In this document: one piece after another, positions 1 to 6,951 of the stretch | Layout of the letters: each line of letters opens with the position of its first letter | How positions within the stretch are numbered: position 1 is the stretch's first letter | Assembly: GCA_031419455.1 (NCBI GenBank) | Contig: JANOKS010000027.1 | Coordinates: 1-23,907, forward strand | Direction of reading: 5' to 3' | Source: UBA7672 sp031419455 | GTDB taxonomy: Bacteria > Pseudomonadota > Alphaproteobacteria > Caulobacterales > Hyphomonadaceae | Length of the DNA stretch: 23,907 nt | The notes under the pieces: generated by a model | What the model was told of the DNA's origin: nothing | Seen by the model: only the letters and a program-made list of their open reading frames with translations | Database searches by the model: none | Program-made: the position numbers and the translations under genes

Positions 1-282
1 GCATCCACCCCGCGCCGTTGAACAGTGTACAGCTGCCCTCCATGCGGGATGGATGCAGGCAGTATCTCACAGGTCTGGAAGTGGGGGACGCCTGTGTCCG
101 GGATCGGCCGGTTTTGTCGGTGCAAGTGATTGAGATTGTTCGGGACAGGCCGAAAACAACGCGTCCAGAATCGGCTGGTTCTGGCGGGGTCGCGCCCGGC
201 GTTCCGCAAGGATGGACTGGTGCTTGCAACATCGGGCGAGAATGACGCCGCGGTTGTTACCCGAAAGGGCCGGACGGTCCGG
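1..282. other. Intergenic stretch, no gene recognised
   Basis: Open frames cross this stretch but none has a recognisable domain, a ribosome binding site or a convincing composition. The only structure seen is at the right end, next to the hspQ stop codon, and is listed separately. Confidence 0.5.
260..282 (-). terminator. Possible hspQ 3' hairpins
   Basis: Directly after the hspQ stop codon, on the minus strand, lies the palindrome CCGGACNGTCCGG (270-282), followed by a CCC-TTTC-GGG mini-hairpin (260-269). There is no U-tract, so intrinsic termination is uncertain; the hairpins may only protect the 3' end of the mRNA. Confidence 0.3.
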
Positions 283-615
283 TTAGTGCGCGTGCGTCGC
301 GCGCTTCCGGTAGGCGCCGTGATCGTCGATCTCGAACATTTCCGGAATCTGCGGATGGTTCACGGGCTCGGGCGCGTCGTCCGGCAGCAGGTTCTGTTCG
401 GACACGTATGCCATGTAGTATGACGAGTCGTTCTCGGCGAGCAGGTGGTAGAAGGGCTGGTTCTTGACCGGCCGGATCTCCTCCGGAATCGACTCCCACC
501 ACTCCTCGGTATTCGCGAATTGCGGGTCCACGTCGTAAATGATTCCCCTGAAGGGGAAGAGACGATGCCGCACCTGCTGGCCAATACCGAACTTGGCCGC
601 CTTGTTGATATCCAT
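283..615 (-). CDS. hspQ: Heat shock protein HspQ
   Basis: The 110-residue protein matches the HspQ/YccV family in length and sequence. It begins MDINKAAKFGIGQQVRHRLF, followed by the conserved FRGIIYDVDPQF and the tryptophan pair in NTEEWWESIPE, then NQPFYHLLAEND and YMAYVSEQNLLPD. In enterobacteria HspQ is a small cytoplasmic heat-shock protein that binds hemimethylated DNA and acts as a specificity enhancer of Lon protease; that role is family knowledge. The frame stays open far upstream, but the family N-terminus MDIN fixes the start at 615. It is divergent from the Ppx/GppA gene across about 220 bp, in which I see no clear heat-shock promoter. Confidence 0.93.
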   Translation of the reverse strand: MDINKAAKFGIGQQVRHRLFPFRGIIYDVDPQFANTEEWWESIPEEIRPVKNQPFYHLLAENDSSYYMAYVSEQNLLPDDAPEPVNHPQIPEMFEIDDHGAYRKRATHAH

Positions 616-837
616 GTGTCGCGGCGCCCCTGGTCTTGCTCGCGCGTGAAATTTCCCAGCCAGCGCAAGCGAATCCCGATTGCGCCGATATGCTGCGCCG
701 AGCCCGCTTGTGCCTCGGGCGTCATTAGACGCAGGAAAACCGGGCCCGCAACAGGACATGACAGTAAACGCAGGATGAAGCGTGCCATCGCCTGCGGAAC
801 GGGCTATGGCTGTCGCAACAAGATCACGGACCATTCC

Positions 838-1947
838 ATGGCGAAGCCCACCCGTTCCCGGCGCGGAAAGCCGCCGGGCCGGTCTGGCGGCGCATCTCAG
901 ACCTATGCGGCGCTGGACCTCGGTACGAACAATTGTCGACTGCTGATCGCCGAGAAGTCGGCGTCGGGCGGGCTGCGTATTGTCGATTCCTATTCGCAGA
1001 TCGTCGCCCTCGGCGAAGGGTTGGCTGCCTCTGGCCGGCTCTCCGATCTTGCGATGAGCCGCGCGATGGATGCGCTGAAGAAATGTTCGGACAAGGTGAA
1101 GAAGCACAAGCCAGTGCAGACGCGCATCATCGCGACGCAGGCGTGCCGTGCGGCAAGCAATGGGCGCGACTTCGTGAGCGATGTGCGGCGGCGCGTCGGG
1201 CTCAAGATGGAAACGATCTCGCCCAAAGAGGAAGCCAAGTTCGCGCTGCTTGGGTCGCTCGATCTCGTGGACCCCTCGTCGGATTTTGCTCTGGTGATCG
1301 ACATCGGCGGCGGATCGACAGAGCTGTCCTGGATCGATGCGAAGTCGGCCGCGGCGCGTGGCGTGAAAGGCTGTGCGCTGCGCCCGCCCATTCTCGGCTG
1401 GGCATCGTTCCCTGTCGGGGTCGTGACGCTGAGCGAGAGTTTCCAGGGCGAGGATCGCTATGCGCGTATGGTGGAGCATGTCTCCGGACTGATGACAGCG
1501 AACGATGCTGCGACCCGGTTTGGGCCGCTGTTCAGGGCCGGGCGAGGCCAGCTGATCGGGAACTCCGGGACGGTGACGAGTCTCGCCGGCGTGCATATGG
1601 GGCTTGATCGCTATATCCGGTCGGCGGTCGATGGGGTGTGGCTCGATCGTGCGGAGTTGATGCAGACAATTGCGCGGCTGCGCGATGCAACGCCGGAACA
1701 GCGCGCGGCGGAGCCGTGTCTGGCTGGCGGGCGATCCGAACTCATGCTGCCGGGCATGGCGATCCTGACGGCGATTTTCGACATCTGGCCATCAGAGCGT
1801 CTGCGCGTCGGTGATCGCGGCCTGCGGGAGGGCATGCTGCTGTCGATGATGCACGGCGCGGACACTGAGCAGCGTAGCCGCAATCGCCGTCGTGGCGGCG
1901 GCGCGCAACGGGCCAAGCCGCCCGCAACTGCGGGAGCTGCGGAATGA
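838..1947 (+). CDS. Ppx/GppA family phosphatase
   Basis: A 369-residue cytoplasmic enzyme of the exopolyphosphatase / pppGpp phosphohydrolase family, which cleaves polyphosphate or converts pppGpp to ppGpp. The actin-like ASKHA phosphate motifs are visible: DLGTNNCRLL (residues 27-36), ATQACRAASNG (about 99-109), DIGGGSTELSW (155-165) and GNSGTVTSLAG further on. It is the short alphaproteobacterial form, without the long C-terminal domains of E. coli Ppx (about 510 residues). The open frame reaches far upstream; the ATG at 838 is preferred because the family core begins about 25 residues later, with an upstream ATG at 775 as the alternative. Its stop overlaps the rlmE start (ATGA, 1944-1947), so the two genes are translationally coupled. 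Polyphosphate and pppGpp activity cannot be told apart from sequence. Confidence 0.9.
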   Translation: MAKPTRSRRGKPPGRSGGASQTYAALDLGTNNCRLLIAEKSASGGLRIVDSYSQIVALGEGLAASGRLSDLAMSRAMDALKKCSDKVKKHKPVQTRIIATQACRAASNGRDFVSDVRRRVGLKMETISPKEEAKFALLGSLDLVDPSSDFALVIDIGGGSTELSWIDAKSAAARGVKGCALRPPILGWASFPVGVVTLSESFQGEDRYARMVEHVSGLMTANDAATRFGPLFRAGRGQLIGNSGTVTSLAGVHMGLDRYIRSAVDGVWLDRAELMQTIARLRDATPEQRAAEPCLAGGRSELMLPGMAILTAIFDIWPSERLRVGDRGLREGMLLSMMHGADTEQRSRNRRRGGGAQRAKPPATAGAAE

Positions 1948-2663
1948 CCGTCGAGGAAGACGCCGAAGGCAAGCGCCGCTGGAAGGCGCCGTTGGACGCG
2001 CGCACGGATTCGAGCGGGCGTTCGATGACGAAGAAGGAGAAGGTGCGCAAGAAGACGCTCTCCAAGTCATCGCGCGAATGGGTCGATCGGCAGCTGCGCG
2101 ATCCCTATGTGCGAAAGGCGCAGGATGCGGGTTATCGGGCGCGTGCGGCCTACAAGATCAAGGAGATTGACGACAAGTTTCACGTGCTGAAGCGCGGCGC
2201 GCGCGTGGTCGATCTTGGGTCGGCGCCGGGCGGCTGGCTGCAGGTGGTGATCGAAATGGGCGCGGCAAGGGTCGTCGGCATTGACCTGTTGCCTGTCACG
2301 CCGATCGGAGACGCAGCGATCTTCATGGCGGACTTCACCGAGCCGGGCGTTACCGGCAAGCTACTCGCAGCACTGGGCGACAAGCCGACGCTGGTTCTCT
2401 CGGACATGGCCGCGAACACGGTGGGGCACAAGCAGACGGATCACGTCCGCACCGTTGGGCTGGCGGAAGCCGCGGCGCAGTTCGCCGTCGAGAATCTCGT
2501 TAAGGGCGGCACGTTCGTCGCAAAGGTTTTCCAGGGCGGGGCGCAGGGCGCGTTGCTGGATTTGCTGAAGACGAATTTCGATGATGTGCGCCACTGGAAG
2601 CCCCCGTCGAGCCGGCCGGAGAGCCCGGAGACGTTCGTGATTGCGCGGGGGTTTCGGGGTTAG
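1944..2663 (+). CDS. rlmE: 23S rRNA 2'-O-methyltransferase RlmE (FtsJ/RrmJ)
   Basis: A 239-residue SAM-dependent methyltransferase that 2'-O-methylates a uridine in the A-loop of 23S rRNA during large-subunit assembly. The family signatures are clear: YRARAAYKIKEI, the SAM-binding DLGSAPGGWLQ (90-100), DLLP, LSDMAANTVGHKQTDH, FVAKVFQGG and the terminal SPETFVIARGF. The catalytic K-D-K-E tetrad can be assigned to K71, D154, K194 and E229. The N-terminus carries about 40 extra basic residues (KKEKVRKKTLSKSSREW) relative to E. coli, as is common in alphaproteobacteria and suited to rRNA binding. It starts by a 4-bp ATGA overlap with the Ppx/GppA gene and ends just before a palindromic element that probably terminates the transcript. 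Confidence 0.95.
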   Translation: MTVEEDAEGKRRWKAPLDARTDSSGRSMTKKEKVRKKTLSKSSREWVDRQLRDPYVRKAQDAGYRARAAYKIKEIDDKFHVLKRGARVVDLGSAPGGWLQVVIEMGAARVVGIDLLPVTPIGDAAIFMADFTEPGVTGKLLAALGDKPTLVLSDMAANTVGHKQTDHVRTVGLAEAAAQFAVENLVKGGTFVAKVFQGGAQGALLDLLKTNFDDVRHWKPPSSRPESPETFVIARGFRG

Positions 2664-2664
2664 C

Positions 2665-2817
2665 TACCTCCCCTTGAAAAGCGGAGGTCCGATTTTCGCG
2701 CAGCGAAATCGGGGTGGGGATCTGGATCGGCGTTGGTGGTCGTGGAGAGAGATCCCCACCCGTCGCCGCTGCGCTTCGCTTGCTTGCTCCCACCTCCCCT
2801 TTTCAAGGGGAGGTGGG
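2665..2817. repeat. Composite palindromic intergenic element, copy 1
   Basis: It fills the gap between the convergent genes rlmE and the HAD phosphatase. From left to right: hairpin ACCTCC/GGAGGT (2666-2688); hairpin CGATTT(T)CGC/GCGAAATCG (about 2690-2710); a perfect 11-bp inverted pair GGTGGGGATCT (2713-2723) and its complement (2750-2760); and a perfect 13-bp stem CCCACCTCCCCTT (2789-2801), loop TTC, with its complement at 2805-2817. The last hairpin is strong enough to help terminate transcription from either side. The layout matches copy 2 at 6781-6942, so this is a dispersed repeat family of the REP/BIME or MITE kind rather than a unique site. Confidence 0.85.
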
Positions 2818-2819
2818 CG

Positions 2820-3473
2820 TCAGCGCTTCAGCTTCGCGAACGTTGCCTCCACATCCCACTCTGCGATCACCTTGAACTGCTCGTCCGCGCCGAGCGGCGC
2901 CTCACCGATGCCGACGGTGTAGAGACCCTCGGCGCGGAGGTTGGAGATCATTGGGGCGCCGTCTTCGATGCAGATGGCGTGTTGCGGCAGGGCGCCCAAT
3001 GCGGCGCAGGACATGCCGTAGATTTCGGCGCTCGGTTTGGGTTCTGCGCGGGATGGGTCGGCGACGAAGTGGACCAGAGGCAGCAGGTCGAGGCGTTCGA
3101 GAACTTCGCGCGCGTTGAGGCTGGCGGATGCGACGGCGGTGAGGACGCCGAGGGCGCGGCACCGGTCAAGAACCTCGCGGGCGCCGGGGAAGGCGTCTGC
3201 CGGCTGGAGACCGGCGATCAGTTCCTTGTAGCGCCGGTTCTTGAAAGCCATCACCGCGTCGCGGTCGGCCGGACCGAGGGCGACGCCAGCATGGGCCAAC
3301 AGGGCTCTCAGGCTGGAGGCGCGGGGGATGCTGCGGGTGGCGCGGAGGGCGGCATCGCTGACGGGGACGCCGAAGGCGCGGGCGGCGTCCGCCCATGACT
3401 GTTCGTGGCGGGCCGAAGTGGATGTCAGCACGCCGTCGAGGTCGAAAATGGCTGCGTAGACGCCGGACGGCAT
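2820..3473 (-). CDS. HAD-superfamily phosphatase, beta-phosphoglucomutase-like
   Basis: A 217-residue HAD hydrolase of the beta-phosphoglucomutase subgroup. Motif I is FDLDGVLTST (residues 10-19), with nucleophile D11 and acid/base D13; the helical cap carries SIPRASSLRALL, matching the arginine-containing cap loop of beta-PGM; then PADAFPG, motif II TAVASASLN, the motif III lysine in EPKPSAEIY, and the acidic motif IV CIEDGAPM. Members isomerise beta-glucose 1-phosphate or dephosphorylate small sugar phosphates; the substrate here is unknown. The frame opens 24 residues further upstream, but those codons overlap the guaB leader, and MPSGVYAAIFDLDG is the natural start. It is divergent from guaB, 119 bp apart, and convergent with rlmE. 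Confidence 0.85.
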   Translation of the reverse strand: MPSGVYAAIFDLDGVLTSTSARHEQSWADAARAFGVPVSDAALRATRSIPRASSLRALLAHAGVALGPADRDAVMAFKNRRYKELIAGLQPADAFPGAREVLDRCRALGVLTAVASASLNAREVLERLDLLPLVHFVADPSRAEPKPSAEIYGMSCAALGALPQHAICIEDGAPMISNLRAEGLYTVGIGEAPLGADEQFKVIAEWDVEATFAKLKR

Positions 3474-3592
3474 GGTGAATTTCCAGACGGCGCGGGGGCC
3501 TGTGCCACACTGGTGACGCGTTGGCGCGGCGGCGGCAAGGGCCACGTTTCGAGCCCACTTCCCAAGCGGGAAGAGAATCGATAGACGGGTCT

Positions 3593-5086
3593 ATGGAACA
3601 GCACCCCCCTTCAATTCGCATCCGCCAGGCCATCACGTTCGACGACGTGCTGCTGGAGCCGGGCCCGTCCGAAGTCATCCCCGGCGAGGTCGATATCCGG
3701 TCGCGCCTGACGCGGGAGATCGCCATAAACGTGCCGATCGTGTCGGCGGCGATGGACACGGTGACCGAGGCCGGGCTTGCGATCGCCATGGCGCAGTTCG
3801 GCGGGATTGGCGTCATCCACCGCAATCTGTCGATCGAGGAACAAGCCGAACAGGTGCGCCGCGTGAAGCGGTTCGAAAGCGGGATGGTGATCAATCCCGT
3901 GACGGTGACGCCAGAGGTGACGCTTCGCCAACTGCGCGTGCTGAAAGAGCGGCTGCGGGTGTCTGGAATTCCCGTGGTTGAACCAGGTCCGGAAGGCGTG
4001 CCGCGCAAGCTGCTTGGGATCGTGACCAACAGGGACGTCCGCTTCGCGGAAGACGACAACATGCCGGTGTCCGAGCTGATGACGAAAAAGGTCGTCACCA
4101 TCCGTGTGGGCGCCGACCCGGCGGAAGCGCGCCGGCTGCTGCACAGACACCGGATCGAGCGGCTGATCGTGATCGATGAAGAAGGACGCTGTGTCGGGCT
4201 GCTGACCGTGAAGGACATGGAGAAGAGCCAGACTAACCCGAATGCCTGCAAGGATGAGCAGGGGCGCTTGCGCGTGGCGGCGGCTTCAACCGTGGGCGAT
4301 GCCGGGTTCGAGCGTAGCCAGGCGCTGATCGATGCGGGTGTGGATGCGCTGGTGATCGACACCGCGCACGGACATTCGCGTGCGGTGCTTGACGCGGTTG
4401 AGCGGGTGAAGAAGCTGTCGAACCGGGTGCAGGTGGTGGCGGGCAATGTCGCCACGGGCGATGGGTGCAAGGCGCTGATCGATGCGGGCGCGGACGCCGT
4501 GAAGGTGGGGATCGGGCCGGGCTCGATCTGCACGACGCGGATCGTGGCGGGCGTGGGCGTGCCGCAGCTGACGGCGATTGCGGATTGCGCGAAAGCTGCG
4601 GAATCGACGCGGACGCCGGTGATCGCGGATGGCGGCATCAAGTTCTCGGGCGACTTTGCCAAGGCGCTGGCCGCCGGCGCCTCGTCAGCTATGATGGGGT
4701 CAATGCTGGCGGGCACGGAAGAAGCGCCGGGCGAGGTGTTCCTCTATGAGGGGCGGCCGTACAAGGACTATCGCGGCATGGGATCTCTCGGCGCGATGGG
4801 ACGTGGCTCGGCGGATCGCTATTTTCAGAAGGACGTCGCACAGCAGAAGCTGGTGCCGGAAGGTATCGAGGGGCAGGTGCCGTTCAAGGGTCCGGTCGGG
4901 CCGATCCTGCACCAGATGGCCGGCGGCCTGCGCGCCGCGATGGGCTATGTCGGCGCCAGGACAGTGGCCGAGTTGCACGAGAAGGCGCAGTTCATCCAGA
5001 TCACCAATGCTGGCCTGCGCGAGAGCCATGTCCACGACGTGAAGATGACGCGCGAAGCGCCGAACTATTCGCTGCAGGGCGGGTGA
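3593..5086 (+). CDS. guaB: Inosine-5'-monophosphate dehydrogenase
   Basis: A 497-residue IMP dehydrogenase that oxidises IMP to XMP with NAD+, the rate-limiting step of GMP synthesis. The TIM barrel starts at ITFDDVLLEPGPSEV, is interrupted at about residues 100-215 by a pair of CBS domains (NPVTVTPEVTL, MTKKVVTIRVG) that sense adenine nucleotides in this family, and resumes with the active-site loop GIGPGSICTTR, whose catalytic cysteine is C313. The IMP-binding ADGGIKFSGD, the flap YRGMGSLGAM and GRGSADRYFQ follow. Length is normal (about 490). The start at 3593 matches the family N-terminus; the frame is open 24 codons further upstream. It lies 3.7 kb upstream of guaA in the same direction, so the GMP branch is clustered but not contiguous. 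Confidence 0.97.
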   Translation: MEQHPPSIRIRQAITFDDVLLEPGPSEVIPGEVDIRSRLTREIAINVPIVSAAMDTVTEAGLAIAMAQFGGIGVIHRNLSIEEQAEQVRRVKRFESGMVINPVTVTPEVTLRQLRVLKERLRVSGIPVVEPGPEGVPRKLLGIVTNRDVRFAEDDNMPVSELMTKKVVTIRVGADPAEARRLLHRHRIERLIVIDEEGRCVGLLTVKDMEKSQTNPNACKDEQGRLRVAAASTVGDAGFERSQALIDAGVDALVIDTAHGHSRAVLDAVERVKKLSNRVQVVAGNVATGDGCKALIDAGADAVKVGIGPGSICTTRIVAGVGVPQLTAIADCAKAAESTRTPVIADGGIKFSGDFAKALAAGASSAMMGSMLAGTEEAPGEVFLYEGRPYKDYRGMGSLGAMGRGSADRYFQKDVAQQKLVPEGIEGQVPFKGPVGPILHQMAGGLRAAMGYVGARTVAELHEKAQFIQITNAGLRESHVHDVKMTREAPNYSLQGG

Positions 5087-5164
5087 CAGACGAAGGCCCG
5101 GCTGGCGGTCATTTTTCCGCCGTGCGAAATGTGCTAGGTCTCCGCCGTCAGCAAAGGGGCCGGG

Positions 5165-6388
5165 ATGTTTATCTACATCGCCCATGCGGAAGCCGATCAG
5201 GCTGCCGCCGATGACCTGAAGGCTTTCCTCAAGTCGCGTGGAAAGGTCGTTGAAACCGAAACCGGCGTCCGTGGATTCCGCCATCTTCAGAAATCCGACG
5301 TCGTGATCGCCCTATGGTCGCGGAAGGCGGTTTTCGGCGGCCAACGAATGCTCATGGAAAACCGGATACTCGATGCCTGGGCTGACGAGCGTCTTGTCCT
5401 CGTCAGGCTTGATCATGACCCGTTGCCCGTGGGTATGCGCGACCTGAAGGCATTCGATGCCAGCTTCGAGACCGGCCGATCCATGAGCGTCTGGCCACAG
5501 GTTGAGCGCGCCGCAAACGATGCAATCAACCGCGCCCTGGTCGCAGCCGACGAGAAAGCCCGGAAGGAGTCAATTCATCCGGATGGTGACGCGATCGAGG
5601 GTCCGGTGCGCGTAGGCGCCGCTGAACGCCCGCAAGCCGGCTCATCGCGTGCTCGGCTGGAAGCGCCTGAGCCTTTCGACCTTCCAGCAAAGCGCGGAGG
5701 CGCTCCGAAAGCGCTTCTCTTGCTGGTCGGGCTTGTGGTGCTCGGCGCCGGCGTGTGGGCGCTTGCGACGGGCGTCGGCGGAACGATCCGCATACCGTCG
5801 TTGACAGCAGCAATCGGCGGCGGCGGGCCGGATTACGAGTTTTCCGTGTTCTACGCCGCCATCGCCGGCGCGGTAACCGGCGGTCTGATCGTATTGCTGG
5901 CCCTCGGCCTTGGCGGTTCCCGCCGGACCCGCGCCCCACCAAGAACCTCGGTGCACGCACCGGCGCCAGCGGCGCCCGCTGCATCAACGCCGGCGCCGAA
6001 CACGCTCTTCATCTCCTATGCCCATGCAGACAACGCATCTGTGCAGCCGGTGGTAGACGTGGTGAAGGGCGCCGGGCGCCAGGTGTGGATCGACAAGGGC
6101 GGGATACAGGCGGGCGAGGGCTGGGCGGGCGAGATCGTTCGCGGGATCAAGGGATCGAGCGGCGTCATGGTGATGTGCAGCCCGAACGCATTCGAGAGCG
6201 ATCATATCAAGCGCGAGGTCTACCTGGCGGATCGCTACAAGAAGCCGATGCTGCCGGTGTTCATTGCCGATGCAAAGCCGCCGGAGGATTTTGAGTACTT
6301 CTTTGCCGGCGTGCAGTGGCTGGAGCTGTTCAGGCTGCCTGAGGCGGATCGGCCCGCGGCTATCGGCAGGGCGCTGGCGGCGGTCTAG
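5165..6388 (+). CDS. Membrane protein with two TIR domains (TIR-2TM-TIR)
   Basis: A 407-residue protein. Residues 1-127 form a divergent TIR-like domain (FIYIAHAEADQAAADDLKAF, VVIALWSRKA, MENRILDAW). A charged linker leads to two predicted membrane helices (about 182-204 and 228-250), then a Pro/Ala linker and a canonical TIR domain from 279: LFISYAHADN, VWIDKGGIQAGEGWAGEI, VMVMCSPNAFESDHIKREV, MLPVFI. E351 in HIKREV sits where NAD+-cleaving TIR domains carry the catalytic glutamate; E65 of the first domain is in a similar place, though that domain lacks a good WxD motif. TIR proteins bind or hydrolyse NAD+ or act as adaptors; which applies here is unknown. With both termini on the same side, both TIR domains probably face the cytoplasm. 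It starts 78 bp after guaB and may be co-transcribed with it. Confidence 0.85.
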   Translation: MFIYIAHAEADQAAADDLKAFLKSRGKVVETETGVRGFRHLQKSDVVIALWSRKAVFGGQRMLMENRILDAWADERLVLVRLDHDPLPVGMRDLKAFDASFETGRSMSVWPQVERAANDAINRALVAADEKARKESIHPDGDAIEGPVRVGAAERPQAGSSRARLEAPEPFDLPAKRGGAPKALLLLVGLVVLGAGVWALATGVGGTIRIPSLTAAIGGGGPDYEFSVFYAAIAGAVTGGLIVLLALGLGGSRRTRAPPRTSVHAPAPAAPAASTPAPNTLFISYAHADNASVQPVVDVVKGAGRQVWIDKGGIQAGEGWAGEIVRGIKGSSGVMVMCSPNAFESDHIKREVYLADRYKKPMLPVFIADAKPPEDFEYFFAGVQWLELFRLPEADRPAAIGRALAAV

Positions 6389-6420
6389 CGGGAACCGCCC
6401 AGCCCAGCTAAGACGGCGCC

Positions 6421-6753
6421 ATGAAAGACACCTTGTTCATTCTTGCGGCGCCGTTTCCGGATGGCGGCTTCGACTGGTACTGCAATGATTGCGCGACGCT
6501 TGAGGGCGCGCTGATGGTCAACCCGCACTGGAAAGACAAGATCGAGGTGCTGCGGATCGGCTTTGCGCGGCCGCGGCAGGCGATCATCGATCTGATCGGG
6601 CCGGATTGGCAGGGGTGCCCGATGCTGGTGATGGACCGGGAGCGTGCGCCGGGGGATGCGATCATCGTCGGTGATTTCGCGATCCTGCAGGACGTGCGCG
6701 CGATCGGCCGTGCTCTGACAAGCCGCCATGGCGGCGCGGGGCCGCATCCGTGA
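6421..6753 (+). CDS. DUF3088-like small protein
   Basis: A 110-residue protein resembling DUF3088: MKDTLFILAAPFPDGGFDWY, then CNDCATLEGAL, a central VLRIGFARPRQAIIDLIGPD, and CPMLVMDRERAPGDA. The paired cysteines in WYCNDCA and the strand-helix pattern recall a thioredoxin-like fold, but no activity is established for the family. It follows the TIR gene by 32 bp on the same strand and is followed by palindromic element copy 2, so it is probably the last gene of that transcript. The ATG at 6421 is the only sensible start; no strong ribosome binding site is visible. The family call comes from memory of the motif pattern. Confidence 0.75.
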   Translation: MKDTLFILAAPFPDGGFDWYCNDCATLEGALMVNPHWKDKIEVLRIGFARPRQAIIDLIGPDWQGCPMLVMDRERAPGDAIIVGDFAILQDVRAIGRALTSRHGGAGPHP

Positions 6754-6780
6754 TTTTGGCCAGGCCGCACACACCGGATT

Positions 6781-6942
6781 TCCTCCCCCTGGAAGGGGGA
6801 GGCGCGACATGGACGGTGTTTCAACCTGCGCAGGTCAGGTGGGGGTCACTTTGTCCGGCGAGCGTTGATGGAAGTGACCCCCACCTGATCTCGACCGTTG
6901 AACCGTCAGTGCTTGTTGCGCCTCCCCCTTCCAGGGGGAGGA
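6781..6942. repeat. Composite palindromic intergenic element, copy 2
   Basis: This 162-bp element is nearly one complete palindrome. Its ends are perfect 25-bp terminal inverted repeats (6781-6805 and 6918-6942), and each end is itself a hairpin: CCTCCCCCT, 3-nt loop, AGGGGGAGG. Further in, GACGGT...TTCAAC pairs imperfectly with GTTGAACCGTC. The core is a perfect 17-bp inverted pair, TCAGGTGGGGGTCACTT (6835-6851) and its complement (6872-6888), around a 20-nt spacer. The architecture is the same as copy 1, with G/C-richer hairpins. The right arm ends just before the rsmB start and holds the only good Shine-Dalgarno sequence there. Confidence 0.9.
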
Positions 6943-6951
6943 GGGACGGTG

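Noticed and set aside
616..1596. Long minus-strand open frame extending hspQ upstream across the Ppx/GppA gene
   Set aside because: It is the same frame as hspQ, but the family N-terminus is at 615 and the extension lies antisense to a well-supported gene.
3474..4716. Long minus-strand open frame antisense to guaB, running into the HAD gene region
   Set aside because: Low-complexity Ser/Thr/Arg-rich translation, typical of antisense frames in GC-rich genes; guaB is certain.
5087..5164. Terminator between guaB and the TIR gene
   Set aside because: GGCGG...CCGCC around a T-run is short, and the T-run is in the loop instead of after the stem, so read-through into the TIR gene is likely.
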